Shown: positions 37,313 to 50,900 of the stretch, piece by piece
Numbering within the stretch: position 1 is the first letter of the stretch
Layout of the letters: each line of letters begins with the position of its first letter
Origin: Luscinia megarhynchos
Taxonomy: Eukaryota; Chordata; Aves; Passeriformes; Turdidae
Direction of reading: 5' to 3'
Assembly (NCBI GenBank): GCA_034336665.1
Contig: CM067568.1
Coordinates: 14,665,983 to 14,729,982 of the forward strand
Length of the DNA: 64,000 nt
Position numbers and translations under genes: made by a program
Notes under the pieces: model-generated
Told to the model about the DNA's origin: nothing
Database searches by the model: none
What the model saw: the letters and a program-made list of their open reading frames with translations, nothing else

Positions 37313-39583
37313 ATACAGAGCAAAGAGCCTGGCATGTTACTCAGCTGAATTGTTGTAAAAGTACCCACAACAGTAGCTCACGGCAAGTTTGCTTTTCTCT
37401 CTTTTATGTCCTGGCTTCCCCTTTGCTTTTTAATTTGCACTGTATCTCACCCTCCTCTGCAGATGCTGTCTGGCTGATTACAAGCAGGCACAGGGACCCT
37501 GGCAAACACTTTGTTGTGCTTAGGACAGGGATATACTGTCTGACACACCCCAAGAGGACCAGGACAGATTCAAGGGACTCACAGCTGTATTTATTTACTT
37601 AGTTATGTATTTTTCCTGCCCAAACCAAATTCACACATAGCTGGACATGTACATGCACACTCTTAGTAGAGAGCTGTTTTTTCATTTCACTAAAACTTAA
37701 TAAATGTTGAGTTTTCCTCAAAAATTCCTAATAGGAATTAGATCCCTATTTACCCAAAACAGCAAACCACTTGTTCACAGATAAACAATATCACCTTAAC
37801 AACAATGCATTTATGGAAGCAGAAATTATTACAGGACTTAAAAGACAGACAAGAAAACTCACTTTCTATGGTCATAAAATGAAAGCCTTAAAGAGAGAAT
37901 TGTGTTTCCTCATTCAGTTAGCATTTGACATGTGCTTTATTGTAAAAGGTTTTATAATAATCATCAAAATGTATATTTAAAATTGCAGAGTGGATCAGAT
38001 GTTCTCTCAGATAATAAGAAAAGCTGTAACAAATACATTAGGAGTTGTATAGTCTATTCCATGTTTCCTGTGAAATGATAACTCTTCAGTAGTACTGCCA
38101 AAGTACAACCCTTAGGCCTGATTTCCTTAATGCTGAATATCAAAGTTTTTTTGAAACCTCAGACAAATTAATTGCCTTTTCTAAGGGCAATGTCAACAAA
38201 AAACGAATTTCTGTCCAAAAAAAAAGAAAAAGAAAAAGACCTTTTTAGGAAAAGCTCTAGCCTTCCATCTTCTGAAGCAGAAAACTTAATTCTGATAAGA
38301 AAAGATCTTGGGCAAAAGATGTGATTTCTTGATAATTATGTGAAATCCACACTATAACTGTCTGTAAAATGAAGGGTTTTACCTTCCCAATACAGAGATG
38401 CCAACAGCAAATATCCCTCAGCAGTCATTTAGCCCCTGTTCCCAAGCAGCAAAACCCCAGGACTTTCACTTTGTGTGATATTCAGGCTTGGTGGGGGTGA
38501 TGCCAAGACTGAGATCAACACAAGGGAGTGCAGGAGTCTTTCCCAGCACTGCCAATTAATCCTGTCTGAGCCCAGACAAAGCAGGAAAAAACCTCCCATT
38601 CAAACGTAAACAAGAGAAAAACAAGAGAAAAAAGACAAGTGGGAAGCACCTGGAAAAAAAGTTATGGCTGAGGTGAGCTGGAGAACTGCATCACAGATCT
38701 CTGTAAGAATGTTACTGTGTTCTCTTTACTGAAGCCTTTATGTTGCATTTAATGCACTTTGTGACCAGAAATAATTCCACAGTATGAAAGAACTCAGCAT
38801 TTTTCAAAATCCTACATGTCAAGCAAGTTATTCAAAATAAACCCTTAGAAAGGCAGAGTGATTATCAATCAAGGACTTTATCCAATGAAAGAATTTTATT
38901 AGTCACTTATATCCTATAAGAATTTCTTTAGGAAAAACAGAGAACCCCAAATCTAGGCATGCCTAGATATTAACTTCAATAGGCTTTGCAAAATTAAGTG
39001 GGTGATATTAAATTATTTCCTTGAGAAGTCTATTAAGATCCTGGACAAAATCATAGTAGGAAGTGACATAATAGAAGAAAAGGTCAGGCCTGTGGTGCCT
39101 GCACATGATATGCTGTGGGACTTGTCCCCAAAGGAAGAACTTGGAGCTAAACATGGTATAGTCTGGATATTGCCTGGCTATTGCCACACATCTGTCAGCA
39201 GCAGGGATGCCTCAGCTGTTCTTCCATCCCACTTGTGATCATGTGCATTAATCCCTCCTGTAGGTATCACTTATCCTTAACCTGGTTACTCTGCTCCGAC
39301 TGCCTACGAGATGCAGTAAAATACCAATATAATAATAAAGAAGCTGTTTATGTGCTTTCACTTCTTTTATCCATGCATTCACAAACTAGAAGAAAAGCTT
39401 AAGAGCCTGAACTGTGTGACTACTCCTGACCTTGATTGGACCTGAGCACAGTCCATAGGTTGCCTTCTAGAAATTGATGTTATACAGTGTGAAGCTCAAT
39501 ACTGGCAAAACATTTCATTTATGCTACTGCCTCAGAACAGAAAAAAACTTGTTCTAGACAAATCAGAGACTGGGGGGCCTCCC

Positions 39584-39650
39584 AAAACTAAAAACAAACA
39601 AACAAAACAAAAAAAAACCAACAAAAAAAAAACCAACCTCAAAAACATTC
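39584..39650. repeat. A-rich low-complexity tract
   Basis: CAAA/CCAA-rich stretch with two runs of nine to ten A and AACCAAC motifs. Confidence 0.85.
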
Positions 39651-42600
39651 AGATAAAGGTTGGAGATATAAATCTCATGAGTTCTACATTTGTGTAGTTT
39701 TTATCAGGATTTTTGACCGAGAATAGCAATAAGAAACAGATGGAGGGCAAATTATATATAAGACAAAACAGGGCAGAGCTTCTTTAATTCCTGGGGGACA
39801 GAGGGAAAGGTAGAAAGAGGGTGTCAAGAATGATACTATAGGAAATCAACATTTTAATGCAAATTCTGCTAAATGCAGATCAAAGGCCTTTTTTTCCCTA
39901 CATTTGGGAAATAAATGTCTTTCAAACACAGCAGAAGCTCTGTTCTGATGACAAATAATAACTGTATTATAGTTACTGCATAAGTGAATTCAGAGCTGCT
40001 TCTCTAATCCCATTATATGTGCTTTATTGAGACAAGTTGTATCATTGCAGAAGCAGAATTCCTCACCTCTTTCCCTCCCAGGGAACTCCTCCTAGCAAGG
40101 CATTTGCAACAGAGGATCAATATAATTAATTTCATTCATTTCCCAGGGCTGTTCTGACTAGAAGAGTTTTGATATTTGTATAGACACTAAATTTGCAACC
40201 AGAGACGTAGGTAGATACATTACTGCTGAATAAACATCACTCAAGTGCAAAGAAAAACAGGATGAATTCTAGAACTGGGCCAGAATTCCCTGCTATAAAT
40301 ACGTATATTAAGTGTGTGTATATCTAAGAAACTGCTGACACAGCACTGTGGAAAGCACTGCTAGAGGGCTTTCTGCTGCTGCCAACAATGTCATCATAAA
40401 TCAGAAGGGATTCTCAGGAGCAGCTCTGTGGTTAACCTGCGTGAGGATACTGAACAACAGCCCATTGTTGCCAGAAAAGGACTCTGACACCACTTGGCAT
40501 CACCTCACACAATTACTGAACCAGACTTTATACCTATTTCTTGCTTAACTTAAGCAGAGAACAAAAAAAAGTAATTAGTATTCCATAAAAATCACAACGA
40601 AACAGGCACCAGTCAATATCAGGAAAACCCAGCGCTCTCTCCCCGATGTTGAGCACTTGTCCAGCCCATTTGTTTAAAGACAAATATTTGCACAGCTTTG
40701 TATCAGATGTACCTTTAGAAAACCAGAAACTGAGAGGGAAAAGAGGACACAAGAAATGCTTACTTCTGTGAAAGTTTCATTGCAAGAACAACCATCTATG
40801 GAGATCCCTGCAAAAATCCAGCTCATAATGGAGCTGCTTGTAACACGAGCAAAAGCAGAGAATTGCCAGGACCTCACAGAGGCATCCAGCAATTGCTGCT
40901 CCCCACTGCACACTGCAGCAGGATTGGGCTCACCCCACCTTCTCTGCAGAAGCTGCCTTGGGGATAAAGACTTTCAGCTGCCTAGAAAGGGATGTTAGTG
41001 TTATGGTTCAACATGCCTAAGATTACATGAAATTAACTCAGCCTCATGGTTTCACCAAAAACAAGGTCCAACAAATACTCCAGAAGTACTGGGGTTTTTG
41101 AAAGTTTTCTAAATAAACCATCATTGCTTTGGTGATGTTTCTGCTCAGGCACAGTTTTCTAATGTTTTGTTCTAATGTTTCTCAACATGAAGTTTTCTAA
41201 AGTTTTAAAGCTACATATTGGAAGTGGCAAAGTTTAGACTGCTCTGCTGGGGGAGTTAACTTGCTGATACTCAAGGATGGACTTACACATATCAAGACAA
41301 TTTGCAAACTTCCTAAAACCATGTGGAAAGATGGTCAAAATCAGATGCTTAACATTTTCTTTTCTTCTTGATATTACTGCAAAAGAAAATAATCAAACTG
41401 CATGCTACTGGAAAGGCAACAGTACATCAACAGATAAAGGAGCAAAGCAAACAAGTGATGCATTTCCTCACCAATCTGATGAAATCAGGAAAGAGATTTT
41501 AAAAACACAAAACTTCACTAGCATCTCTCATAATGCTGTCAATTCTGCTGTTTCTTGAAATCAATATTTCTAAGAGTCTGTTTCTTCTCTTTCTGTCTTT
41601 TTTTTCTGCCTGAGAACTCTGGAGTAACGTATGACTATGATTTACTAATTGCATAGTGACACCTTCACTGTCAGGAAGAAGGGAGCAAGGAGAATCCCCT
41701 GCTTACAGGAATGGCTATTTAATCCTCAAACTCGAGGTGCATTGGTGCATTTTCTCCCAGAACACCAGTGTACCAAGATATTTGCATGAGATACCATTCA
41801 CCATGGGTATGCATGTGAACAGCCAAAGCACACAGGACTCACTGGGAAGGAAATGAAGACATGAGTAGCTCTCACCTCCTCTGATTTCCCAAGAGCCAGA
41901 GAACTTCATAAGGATTATCAGATTTGTAGGAATTTTTTTGCTTTAGTATTTTCTGAAGGTTTGTTTTGTTTTCTCAAGAGTGGTTATTTTGGCTCTCTGA
42001 AGGTTTTATGAATTTTGCCTGCTCAACACTATCTTGAGACAACTCACTGCTGGGATCTTAAAGACCCCAAACTGATTTCATTGTTGAAAGAGCCATTCAC
42101 CCTGCAGCCTTCATGTACCTTGCCTGGTTACCTTCTAACCGAGTACAGATCTCTCTTTATACAGGAAACTTGAGACTCCATGGCCCCGTTCCAGGGACCA
42201 AACAAAAAGAGGTTGTAAACTTTAACCAATCTGCCTCCCTACAACTAGCTAGAGAGACTCATTTTCTGAAATCAAATCCTCTTGCCTGGAAACAAAACAC
42301 TTTTGGAACAGCTTTGGGTCTATGGACTACCATGAACCAAAACCAAGCTATCCTCCTCTTCTTGCCTCTGGAAACCAAGGATAACTTCAGAAAGCTTTTG
42401 ACAGAAGCAGTCAAACCTGAATGCTTAGGGAAAGCATCAACACCAGCAGGAAATAGACAAATCTAAGGTAAAAAGGAAGAAGAGAAAAAATGGGTGCAAC
42501 ATGCCATGGTAACATTCCTCCGGTAGAGAAGAGCCCTTTCCTCAGAGTTGGGAAATAAGAAATCACTAAGAAAATAGGGACACTTTTGATCACAGCAATT

Positions 42601-42720
42601 TTTCAATATTGTGTTTAAGAGTAGTTGGTTACTGATGCATAGGAAATAGAGATGGTCAAAAAAATCCATGCAAAAAAGTTTTCATTTATAATACTCCAAT
42701 ACTATGTGGTGGATCTCTTG

Positions 42721-42768
42721 CAAAAAAAAAAAAAAAAAAGCCAAAAAAAAAGCCAAAAAAAAAGCGCC
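42721..42768. repeat. A18 run plus GCCA9 tandem
   Basis: Eighteen A followed by two units of GCC plus nine A, then GCGCC. A small composite minisatellite. Confidence 0.9.
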
Positions 42769-43172
42769 AAAACCAGCTCAGTCATTCTCTTTTTTTACTT
42801 TGTATCCACAAGTTATTCCTCAGCTTCACCCCTAATAGCATAGGTAGGTAGCATTTACCAATTTCATACAATGAATAGAAAACAGGAACAGAAAGGTCCC
42901 TCTTGGTTACTTAGCAGTTCAAGTTGGGTCTTCTGTTTGTACTTGAATGGATCCCCATCCATGCTTATCCATTTCATGCTATTATCATGAGGTTAATTAC
43001 ACCATTATCCTAAATTACAGATTGTTTGAGAACCTTGTTGAATTCTACTCTTCCTGTTTTCATAGAGATTAGCAGGGATAGGTTTAGCTTTTCAGGTGTC
43101 CTCACTGTGAAAAGCAGCTGCCTCTTCAGCCCTGTACAGGCAATACAGCATCAAATTCCTTTCCAGAGCAGA

Positions 43173-43220
43173 GGTAGGCTGACTTTTCAGTGATGCTGAG
43201 CCCCCACAGTGGCTGCTACC
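43173..43220. repeat. Possible fragment of an old amniote repeat
   Basis: TAGGCTGACTTTTCAGTGATGCTGAGCCCCCACAG resembles a remembered ancient repeat phrase (ATTTTCAGAGGTGCTGAGCACC). Short and diverged; tentative. Confidence 0.3.
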
Positions 43221-46200
43221 ACCTTTAAAACCAGGCTGTTGGGACATGAAGTGGGGAGTAACAGAACTGGATTCTCCTCTTACTTTTACTTCCTTGAACA
43301 GCACAAAAAAGTGGAAATCAACACAGAATAAACTGTGATCATTAGACAATTCTCCTAGATTAAGTCAGCTCATCAGAGCACATGTACGGCTTTCCAAGTG
43401 TTTCATGAATGATTATATTTTATTTCTCATTGTCCTGAGTAACTTTAGAATACTACCAGAGAACCAAAATCATGGTGGAAAAAAATCACTAACAAAACAC
43501 CTGGACAGTCTTGCCAAAAAAGTTTCAAAACATTTCCCACAATCACGAAGTTTCTTTTCCCTTTTTTTCTTTCCCCAGTAGATTTCTTTGTTCTTAAGCA
43601 TCTATAGCTGTTGGAAGGAATATTATCAATGCAAAAACAAAGAATGTGTTTATTGTTGTGTTTTTCTTTTGAAAAAAAATTTCTTATATATTCAGTGGAA
43701 CTTTTTGATTCCGTGCCCAGATACCGACATTACAAAACATAAGACAAAATTATAGGTACACAGCGTGCCAAGAAAATCAACTCAGCGTGGCTTGCCCAGG
43801 CTCTTTGAAAGAAGGCATGCACACTGTGTCACTATTATGATTTAAAATAGCTGGGCCTCCAGAGCCAGCACACTACTGTAGCACAGCTCAAGGTGCCTGC
43901 AGATGCCTGTAGCAGCAAGCCAAGTGATTAGCTTCAGCACTGCCACGAAAGCACCACTTTGATTCCTGTTCAATGTGTATCTCGCAGCTTCATTTGAGTA
44001 CAAAACAAACCTCCAAAGAAATGAAAGAAAGCTTGGGAGGGGGAGGAAATAAACGGAGTCTTTTACAGTAAACCTCATTATTATTTACTATGGAGTGCAA
44101 GTTTCTTGGGTTCAATGGAGAGGAGGATTTTCTACAGCAAAGGAGAAGAAAATGGCGTTTCTCATTGTAAAATTACTTCTGCTTCTTTGAGGTATAAAAT
44201 GGATCATCAAAGCTTACAATTGCCTGAGCTAAAGGTTTGCTAGAGGCAAGCAAGAGTCTGTACATACATGCACACGCATCACCCTGCCAGAGAGAGCCCT
44301 CCCAAATGCTTTCCACGTTACCTTCTCCCTTCTGCATCACTAAGAATCGGGACAACGCCCAGGGAGAGTTTGGATGTGCTCTGACACTTCCCCCGACAAT
44401 TTTTTCTGAAACTGGAAAGGATTTCTTTTATTTGTTGGCATAATTTGTTAGGTTTTTTTCCAATGCCCTCCAGCTGCTCTGGTATCCAGGTTGGAATCAA
44501 GGTTCAAGCTGCTGCAAGTTCACAGATGCCACAGGGTTCAGGACACATGTCACAGCGAGGAGACACGCTCTGGCCCCAACTCCCTCGGCCTCATGTGAGG
44601 CAGAAGGAGGGAAGATCCCCATTCCATAAGTTATTGCCTGATAATTGCCAGCTCAGCTAATACAATTTCATCCTTAATTAAATCTCTAATTAAGCCAGTC
44701 TGTGCCCTTCATACCACCTTCAATTTGTGTTAACTGTCATAGATAATTTCAGAGAGATATCTAGCTGTCCCTTAAACTAATGTATACCATATTCTTCCAG
44801 GAGCTTCCTTGATGCTTTGCTGACTAAAATATTGGTCCTGTTCCTACACTTTTCCACCCATGTCTTAAAAAGAAAGCATTTCTGAGTGTAACCAGTATGT
44901 ACCTACTCCACAAGCATCCCTTAATTTATTCAAAGATTCACTTTAATTGCGAATTAATAATAGACTTTAAGAATTTTTGACTAGAAGGAATCTAAATTTA
45001 AAGTTAACCTCCCTGTCTTTTCCAAGATTAGCAATAGCTTCCTCCAGAAAAAACAGTGATCAAAACATCACACAAAATGTTTAAAATACTACTTTACATG
45101 TAGAGAATATATTCTTCTGGACTTACATTTAACCCAATTTACCTCTAATAACTCATCTTGGTAACTGGTTTCCTTCCTTCCCCCCCTCTCCACTACAATC
45201 ATACACAAAAATGAATTAATCCACATTTTTCTACAACAGAAGTTGTAGTTTTGGAAGTTCTCTATTTTTTTTTTAGAGTTCCCCTATCTACTAGTAATTT
45301 ATCTAGCATAGAAAATACCTGTTTCATTACCACTGTACCGACATTGTTTTTATTTTATGTTTACAAGCCTAGGAATCTGTAACACACAAATCTTCTGCTC
45401 TACTGTTTCATTATTTGTGATTGATAATATCCAAATCCCAGCACCACTGGAAATCAGAATAGTCCCACCCACACACATGAAAAGCCTGGAGCTCTGAGCT
45501 TTCAGCCTAGATGAGCATCCCAGGTTTTACTCAGGAGCTGGAGCTGAGATGTTTGAAGATGTCTCTAAGGTTACAACACAGGTCAAAGCTTGGGGGGAAA
45601 CACAGGGCAGCTGGAGAGAAAAATTAACTTGAATTATTATCAAGTGAGAGCTGGATTATTTCCATTACATTATGATGATGATGCACTGCAAAGAGGCCAT
45701 AGATCCCAAAGACTTCAACTCCCTGAGTGCATCTCTGTGTCTCTGAAGACAGAAGAATTCATTTTTTCTTAAGTTTTTCTGCTGCACTTACGAAGTTAAC
45801 CCTTATTTCCTCACAGTTATTAATCAGCACAAGCCTCTCTCAGAAAGGGTGTGGGGAGGGTACAGATGAGGAACTTCACTGCATCAAAATCCAGGTCAGT
45901 TGTTTTAGGGCTTTGTTTCACAGTATAATTTACACTCCTCTAACATGTAGCTCTTTGAATAATATAAATGTAGCAGTCACTGATGGATCTAATGAATTTG
46001 CCTGTATTCTAATTTAATTATACCTTCAGATATGCCTTATAGAAACACTGACCTTCTGAGGGCTATGGCTTTCCTACTCTTATCTCACAGCCCTTCCACA
46101 GGCAGTGGAAAAAAAGGAGCCATCAAAATCACTGAAGCACTGCACTTGGTCAGTTTTTATTAAAGCAGCCATCTCAGGACTGAATAGGGACCAAAATTGG

Positions 46201-47754
46201 AGGAAAAAAAGGAAATAAATTGTTTGGTCTTAGACAAATGACTGTGCATCAGTCTGGCTCTCTTCATTTACCACAACCACTCATGACCAAAACACCAACT
46301 CCAAACCAAAAAAAGTTCTCATTTTTTGCAAGTCTGGTGTGATGTTCCTCAACTGATTTTTCACTGAAATTGTATGGCCAGTGCACAGAAAACTAAATGA
46401 AGGTGACCTTGTTCATAGGAATCACTGTCCTTTTCATTCTCAAGTGTAGCACCACTGATAATCCTCCTCCTCCCCTTTCTCTATTCAAAGGAAATTACTT
46501 CCCACTGACTTTTTTCTAGCTGCCATGAGATTCATAAACTCCTCTGCACAGAGATTCAGAAGGCTTGGATTCAAAACCAGCTTTGTCAACTGCTATCTTG
46601 GAGCAGCCTTTGAATGACCCATTCACTGTGAGTGCTGTGTCAAGTCAGCTATAGTCAAAACTGCTGCAAAGACAGCAGGACCAGAGCTGCCTGTGCTGAG
46701 TCCAGAAACAGCTGGATGTTTGCAGAGCATCATGCCCACACAAACATGGATACAGTGCCACCCAAAGCTGCTTGATGGATCCCTGGGTCCCCGGCCAATG
46801 TGCCTGCAGGGCACTATGCTATCCAAAAGAGCATGAGCTCTGGGCTACAGCAGAAACTACAGCTCTTTTGCATGAGTGAAAAGGCACTGTGTTCCTCCCA
46901 CCCAATTCTGATACCATAATTCTGCTGAGAGATTATGGAAAAATCTCTATAGGACTGGCTGGCTGACCTCAAAGCTTGGCCAAAATTCCTTGCTGTAACA
47001 TGGAGCAAACACAGAGGAAGAGGATCTGTGATTATGGCTCAGCCAGCCTCTTTTTCAGCAGAAGCATAACTTCCCCTTGACCACTTCCTTTCTAAGGTGT
47101 TCTGCTGTAACACTCCTCTGGTTGAAGCTCTCTAGAAACTTGGGATAGAAGCAGAATAAAGGCTTCCTTCAGTACCTTGACAACCACAGCATGCACTCAC
47201 AGACACTGGTGGCACAACTGGAAAGTTTCCAGACTACTTCAGCTATGATGAAGCAAGGACCCCCATCTCCATTCAAGCTGACATTTTGAATATATTTTAC
47301 TCTTGGGGCTTTTGTTTTGACTGCCTCATTTGGCAGGATTATCCTACACGGTGGTCAAGCCAAGTCAGATATCTCTGTTGCCAGCATTAACTGGAGTGGC
47401 AAAACTGGTGCTCACACATCCCTCTACCCCAGGACAGATAAGCTATGACAACCAGAGACAAAGAACTGTCAAAAGAATCTGCCCCAAGTGCAAGTGAACA
47501 GGAGGAAAATCATACAGAAGTGGTGGCTGCATCATGAAATGATAAAGCAGGAAAGGACAGCCCAGGCAGGGCAAAAAGCCAAAGCACACTGGATTGGCAG
47601 ACATGTACAAACACAGACAGAGATGTAGATGTAAGTCCTATTGTCAACATATATTTTTATAGGGATAATTTTAGAATACTTAACAAGGCTGTACACATTT
47701 TCTGTTTGGCATTGCAATCTATTTGTTCACTCTTTTTCTATGACTGGACAAAGG

Positions 47755-47930
47755 GCAGTATTTATTAGGTGAAGTGTTTGACAAAGCCTTTAGTGCTGTT
47801 AATCACACCAGCTTCCTTGATATATTAAGGCTATTAGGGCTTAACTAGATAAAGATGCACATGTTACTAAGTGAATCACCTTCTATCTGTCTAATGGAAA
47901 CCAAGTGTTGATTTAAGTGGAGTCATCTGT
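47755..47930 (+). mobile_element. Decayed L2-like LINE reverse-transcriptase fragment
   Basis: The plus strand reads VFDKAFSAVNHTSFLDILRL (47774-47833), matching the block usually written AFDTVNHxxLLxxLxxLGI. In another frame it then reads TFYLSNGNQVLI (about 47878-47913), matching the SYLSNRxQxV block downstream. The SYLSNR wording suggests an L2/Rex-like element, not the avian CR1 type (NWLDGR). A frameshift and stops show decay. No catalytic FADD box is visible downstream. Confidence 0.6.
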
Positions 47931-50900
47931 TTAAAAAAGAGAGAGAGAAATTGAAATAAACCCAAGATTAACAGATGTCACAGAAGGGTCAATGACGAGC
48001 AACGTTGAATCCAAGGCTTTTAAAATAGAAACTTACATGAATATTTGAACTCACTGAAATATCGCTCTCTGCTTGACTGTGAAAATACAGCATTTAATAC
48101 AATTTGTTTAGCTTTTAAAACTACATACATAATTATCTATATGTATGACAGTTTTTGTGTCATTTAAGCACGTTCAGTCCTCTCCACCCCTGGGTTCCCG
48201 GGCTACAAAATGATGTTAGATGATTTCTAGATGATTTAAAATGCACTGTCTAAAATAGTCCCAGTACATTTATATTGGCTGCGTTGGTGTGGTTTATGTG
48301 TTTATATATGCTGTTCTCAAGTACTGGATGATTTTAGTATTAATGGGATATGATTATGTTGAACCCTGCAATGGCCAATGTAACTATTCAAAACTAGAGG
48401 GGTGTTTAAACACAACAACAAAAAGGAATGTTGATTTGTGGTTAAGTTCCAGACACAGCTTAAGCTGAATTCCTGGCTGTGCCACAGATGCCACTGTGCT
48501 ACCTCAGGCAAGTCACTTCCCGCACCTTAGCTGTAAAAGAGGGAAACAATATTTTTCTTTCTCCCTTCCCTTCTCTATTTTGTGTGCTTAACCTGTCAGG
48601 AGCTTTCATGCCATGATGGAAATAACAAAGCTGCCACAGAAGTCCATCCAAAGGGAGGCAGCTGATCAGACTCTTACACCCATGGCATATGAGGTCAATC
48701 ACACTGTGCCAGGTGGGGCTGCTAGATGAACTACCAAGTGGAGCATCACATACCTTGGGACAGGAAGAGTCCTTTGACATGGCTTCACAGCCCTGTGCTA
48801 ACTGCTGAACAGTGGCATACTTAAAAAACATGTAAATTGTTGTTGCAATCATATTTGCTCTAGATTTTAATAGATTTTTAAATCATGCAAATCCTAATTT
48901 TCTTGTTGAAAGGTAAAAAGTAGTTTTGTGACAATGCCAGTGGGTAGGACACAAGAACAGAGAGGAATTTGAAGAAACTATATTTACCCACTTGATTGCC
49001 TGAGCTCTGGCAGTGGTAGGCATATTTTGAACCATGTGCTCATATTCAGCTTTCAATGACTGCCTATTTTTCTTCTTATCTTCCCTCTGACTGCCCTAGC
49101 CCTTAGTAGGAGTCAGACAGCAAAGGCTTCTATTTCTCTTTCTGGACCAGTTCTGGTTTGCAATTTTTAGCTAAGGGTAGGGAGGGGTGGGGGGAACAGG
49201 AGGAGCAGATAGGGTGTCAGAAGGTATGGACGCTGTGCGAGAAAGGGAGTACACCTCCCTTTTCTCTGAATCTATTCCAGGAGCTGAATAGATTCCAACC
49301 CTGAAAAGACTGCAGCCTGAATAGAGTCCTTTCAGCTCCATCCACTTTCCCTCCCTGATACTCAACTGCAAATGAAAATAAAGTATTTTAATTCCAGCAA
49401 GATAACTCTAAAAACAGATCTTTGACAAGGAACAATTTCAACTTTGATGCTTCTAATTTCAGCAAAGGTTCATCCTAGTGTATCAAACCCAAAATTTGCC
49501 ATTTATATTGGACACACTCCTCATCCCCCCCACCCCAGAAAAAGCAGAGATGGTCTTATGGCCATTTCTTTTCTTTTAGCCTAAGAGAAAGACAAAAGTT
49601 GTCTGTGTAGCATGCTGTGCACACGTGTTGTTCACTTAAATCCTTTTTCTCTGATCAGCTCTACAGGGTATTTAGTCCATACAACTGTTCCACATTCTCT
49701 CTCAGCATATGCACCATGCATTTCCATTCCACATCAAATGTAAACACTCTGCACAAGAATGATGGAGGATACGTTTCAAATCTTGCTTGGGTTTATCTTT
49801 GAATGCCAGACAAAACAGGCTTTATGTGGTTTGATAAAAGATTGAGTCATCCCCATTTGCAGACCTTACATCCACTTGCATACCTATTCAAATATAAACA
49901 CTACCAGCAGATTCCCAAACCAGCAACTAATCTGAAGATTGTTTAAAAGATTATTAACTGGCAAGCCATTATTTAATTCCTCCAATTTCCCCCTCTCCTC
50001 AAATTCCTAGATTTTATAGGGTATATTGCATGTTAGCTAAAAGTCCTCTGGGATTTCTGCTCTTAATAAGCAGACATCTGTGTGGATCACAAGCACACAG
50101 CCACTGCCACTGCTAAGAATCACAGATATATGTATGTTTATGTGTGTATATATATCTGTAACACTTTGTATTTGTAAAGGTTTTCACTCTGTCCTCAGCA
50201 TTATGCTTTCCAACTACTGTCTGCATCTATAAACACAGAAATTTGCAGTAAAATCTATCAAAACTCACTTAAACAGGAATTATTCTCCTTTAGGAGTATT
50301 TATTTTTTACTCTTAATAAAATCTGTAGAGGAGTATCACAGACAACTCCTGCAAATGAGTCACCACAGCTTAATTAGTCATCACTTTTGAGTAGCACATC
50401 CTCTGTGTGCTACTTTGAACTACCTTCAGCCAGTCTTCTTGAGAATAAAGATCATATTTTGTATCACTTATCTTCATTTTTCAGTGCTGAGGAGGTGTAC
50501 ACTATTGAGCTATTTATGCTCAATACTAAATATATACTTTTTTTTTTTTAATATAATCACATTTACTTTGATCCAAGAGCTGACACTTTAGAAACAGACC
50601 ACAAAACACAAGTCCTTGTAACACTGCTCTACAGGCCAGGTAACTATATGTAAGCTACTACACCTAGAAACTCTCCTATGGGTTATAGATAGCACTTAAC
50701 ATAGTTTATAATACACAATTCTGAAATTTATGCAAAACTTGACTGGTTTTCATTCGTGCAGCAATAGGATCTAATGATCTTCAAAGAGATAAAAATGCTG
50801 TTAACAAATGGATGAAAATGAAGGCCTCTCCAAGGACCCTGAGGTCTTCAAGGTATGGCTCTGCCAACCCTCCCCCATGGATGCTCTCTAGCCAGGAACA

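Larger units (their letters stand above)
37313..47754. other. Long intron 15 stretch almost free of recognisable transposons
   Basis: About 10 kb with only A-rich tracts (39584, 42721) and a doubtful old repeat at 43173. No CR1 or LTR copy recognised. Open frames up to 117 codons (42113-42466) are not recognised and have no supporting splice or start context. Confidence 0.65.

Noticed and set aside
42113..42466. 117-codon plus-strand frame
   Set aside because: No recognisable family and ordinary intronic surroundings.
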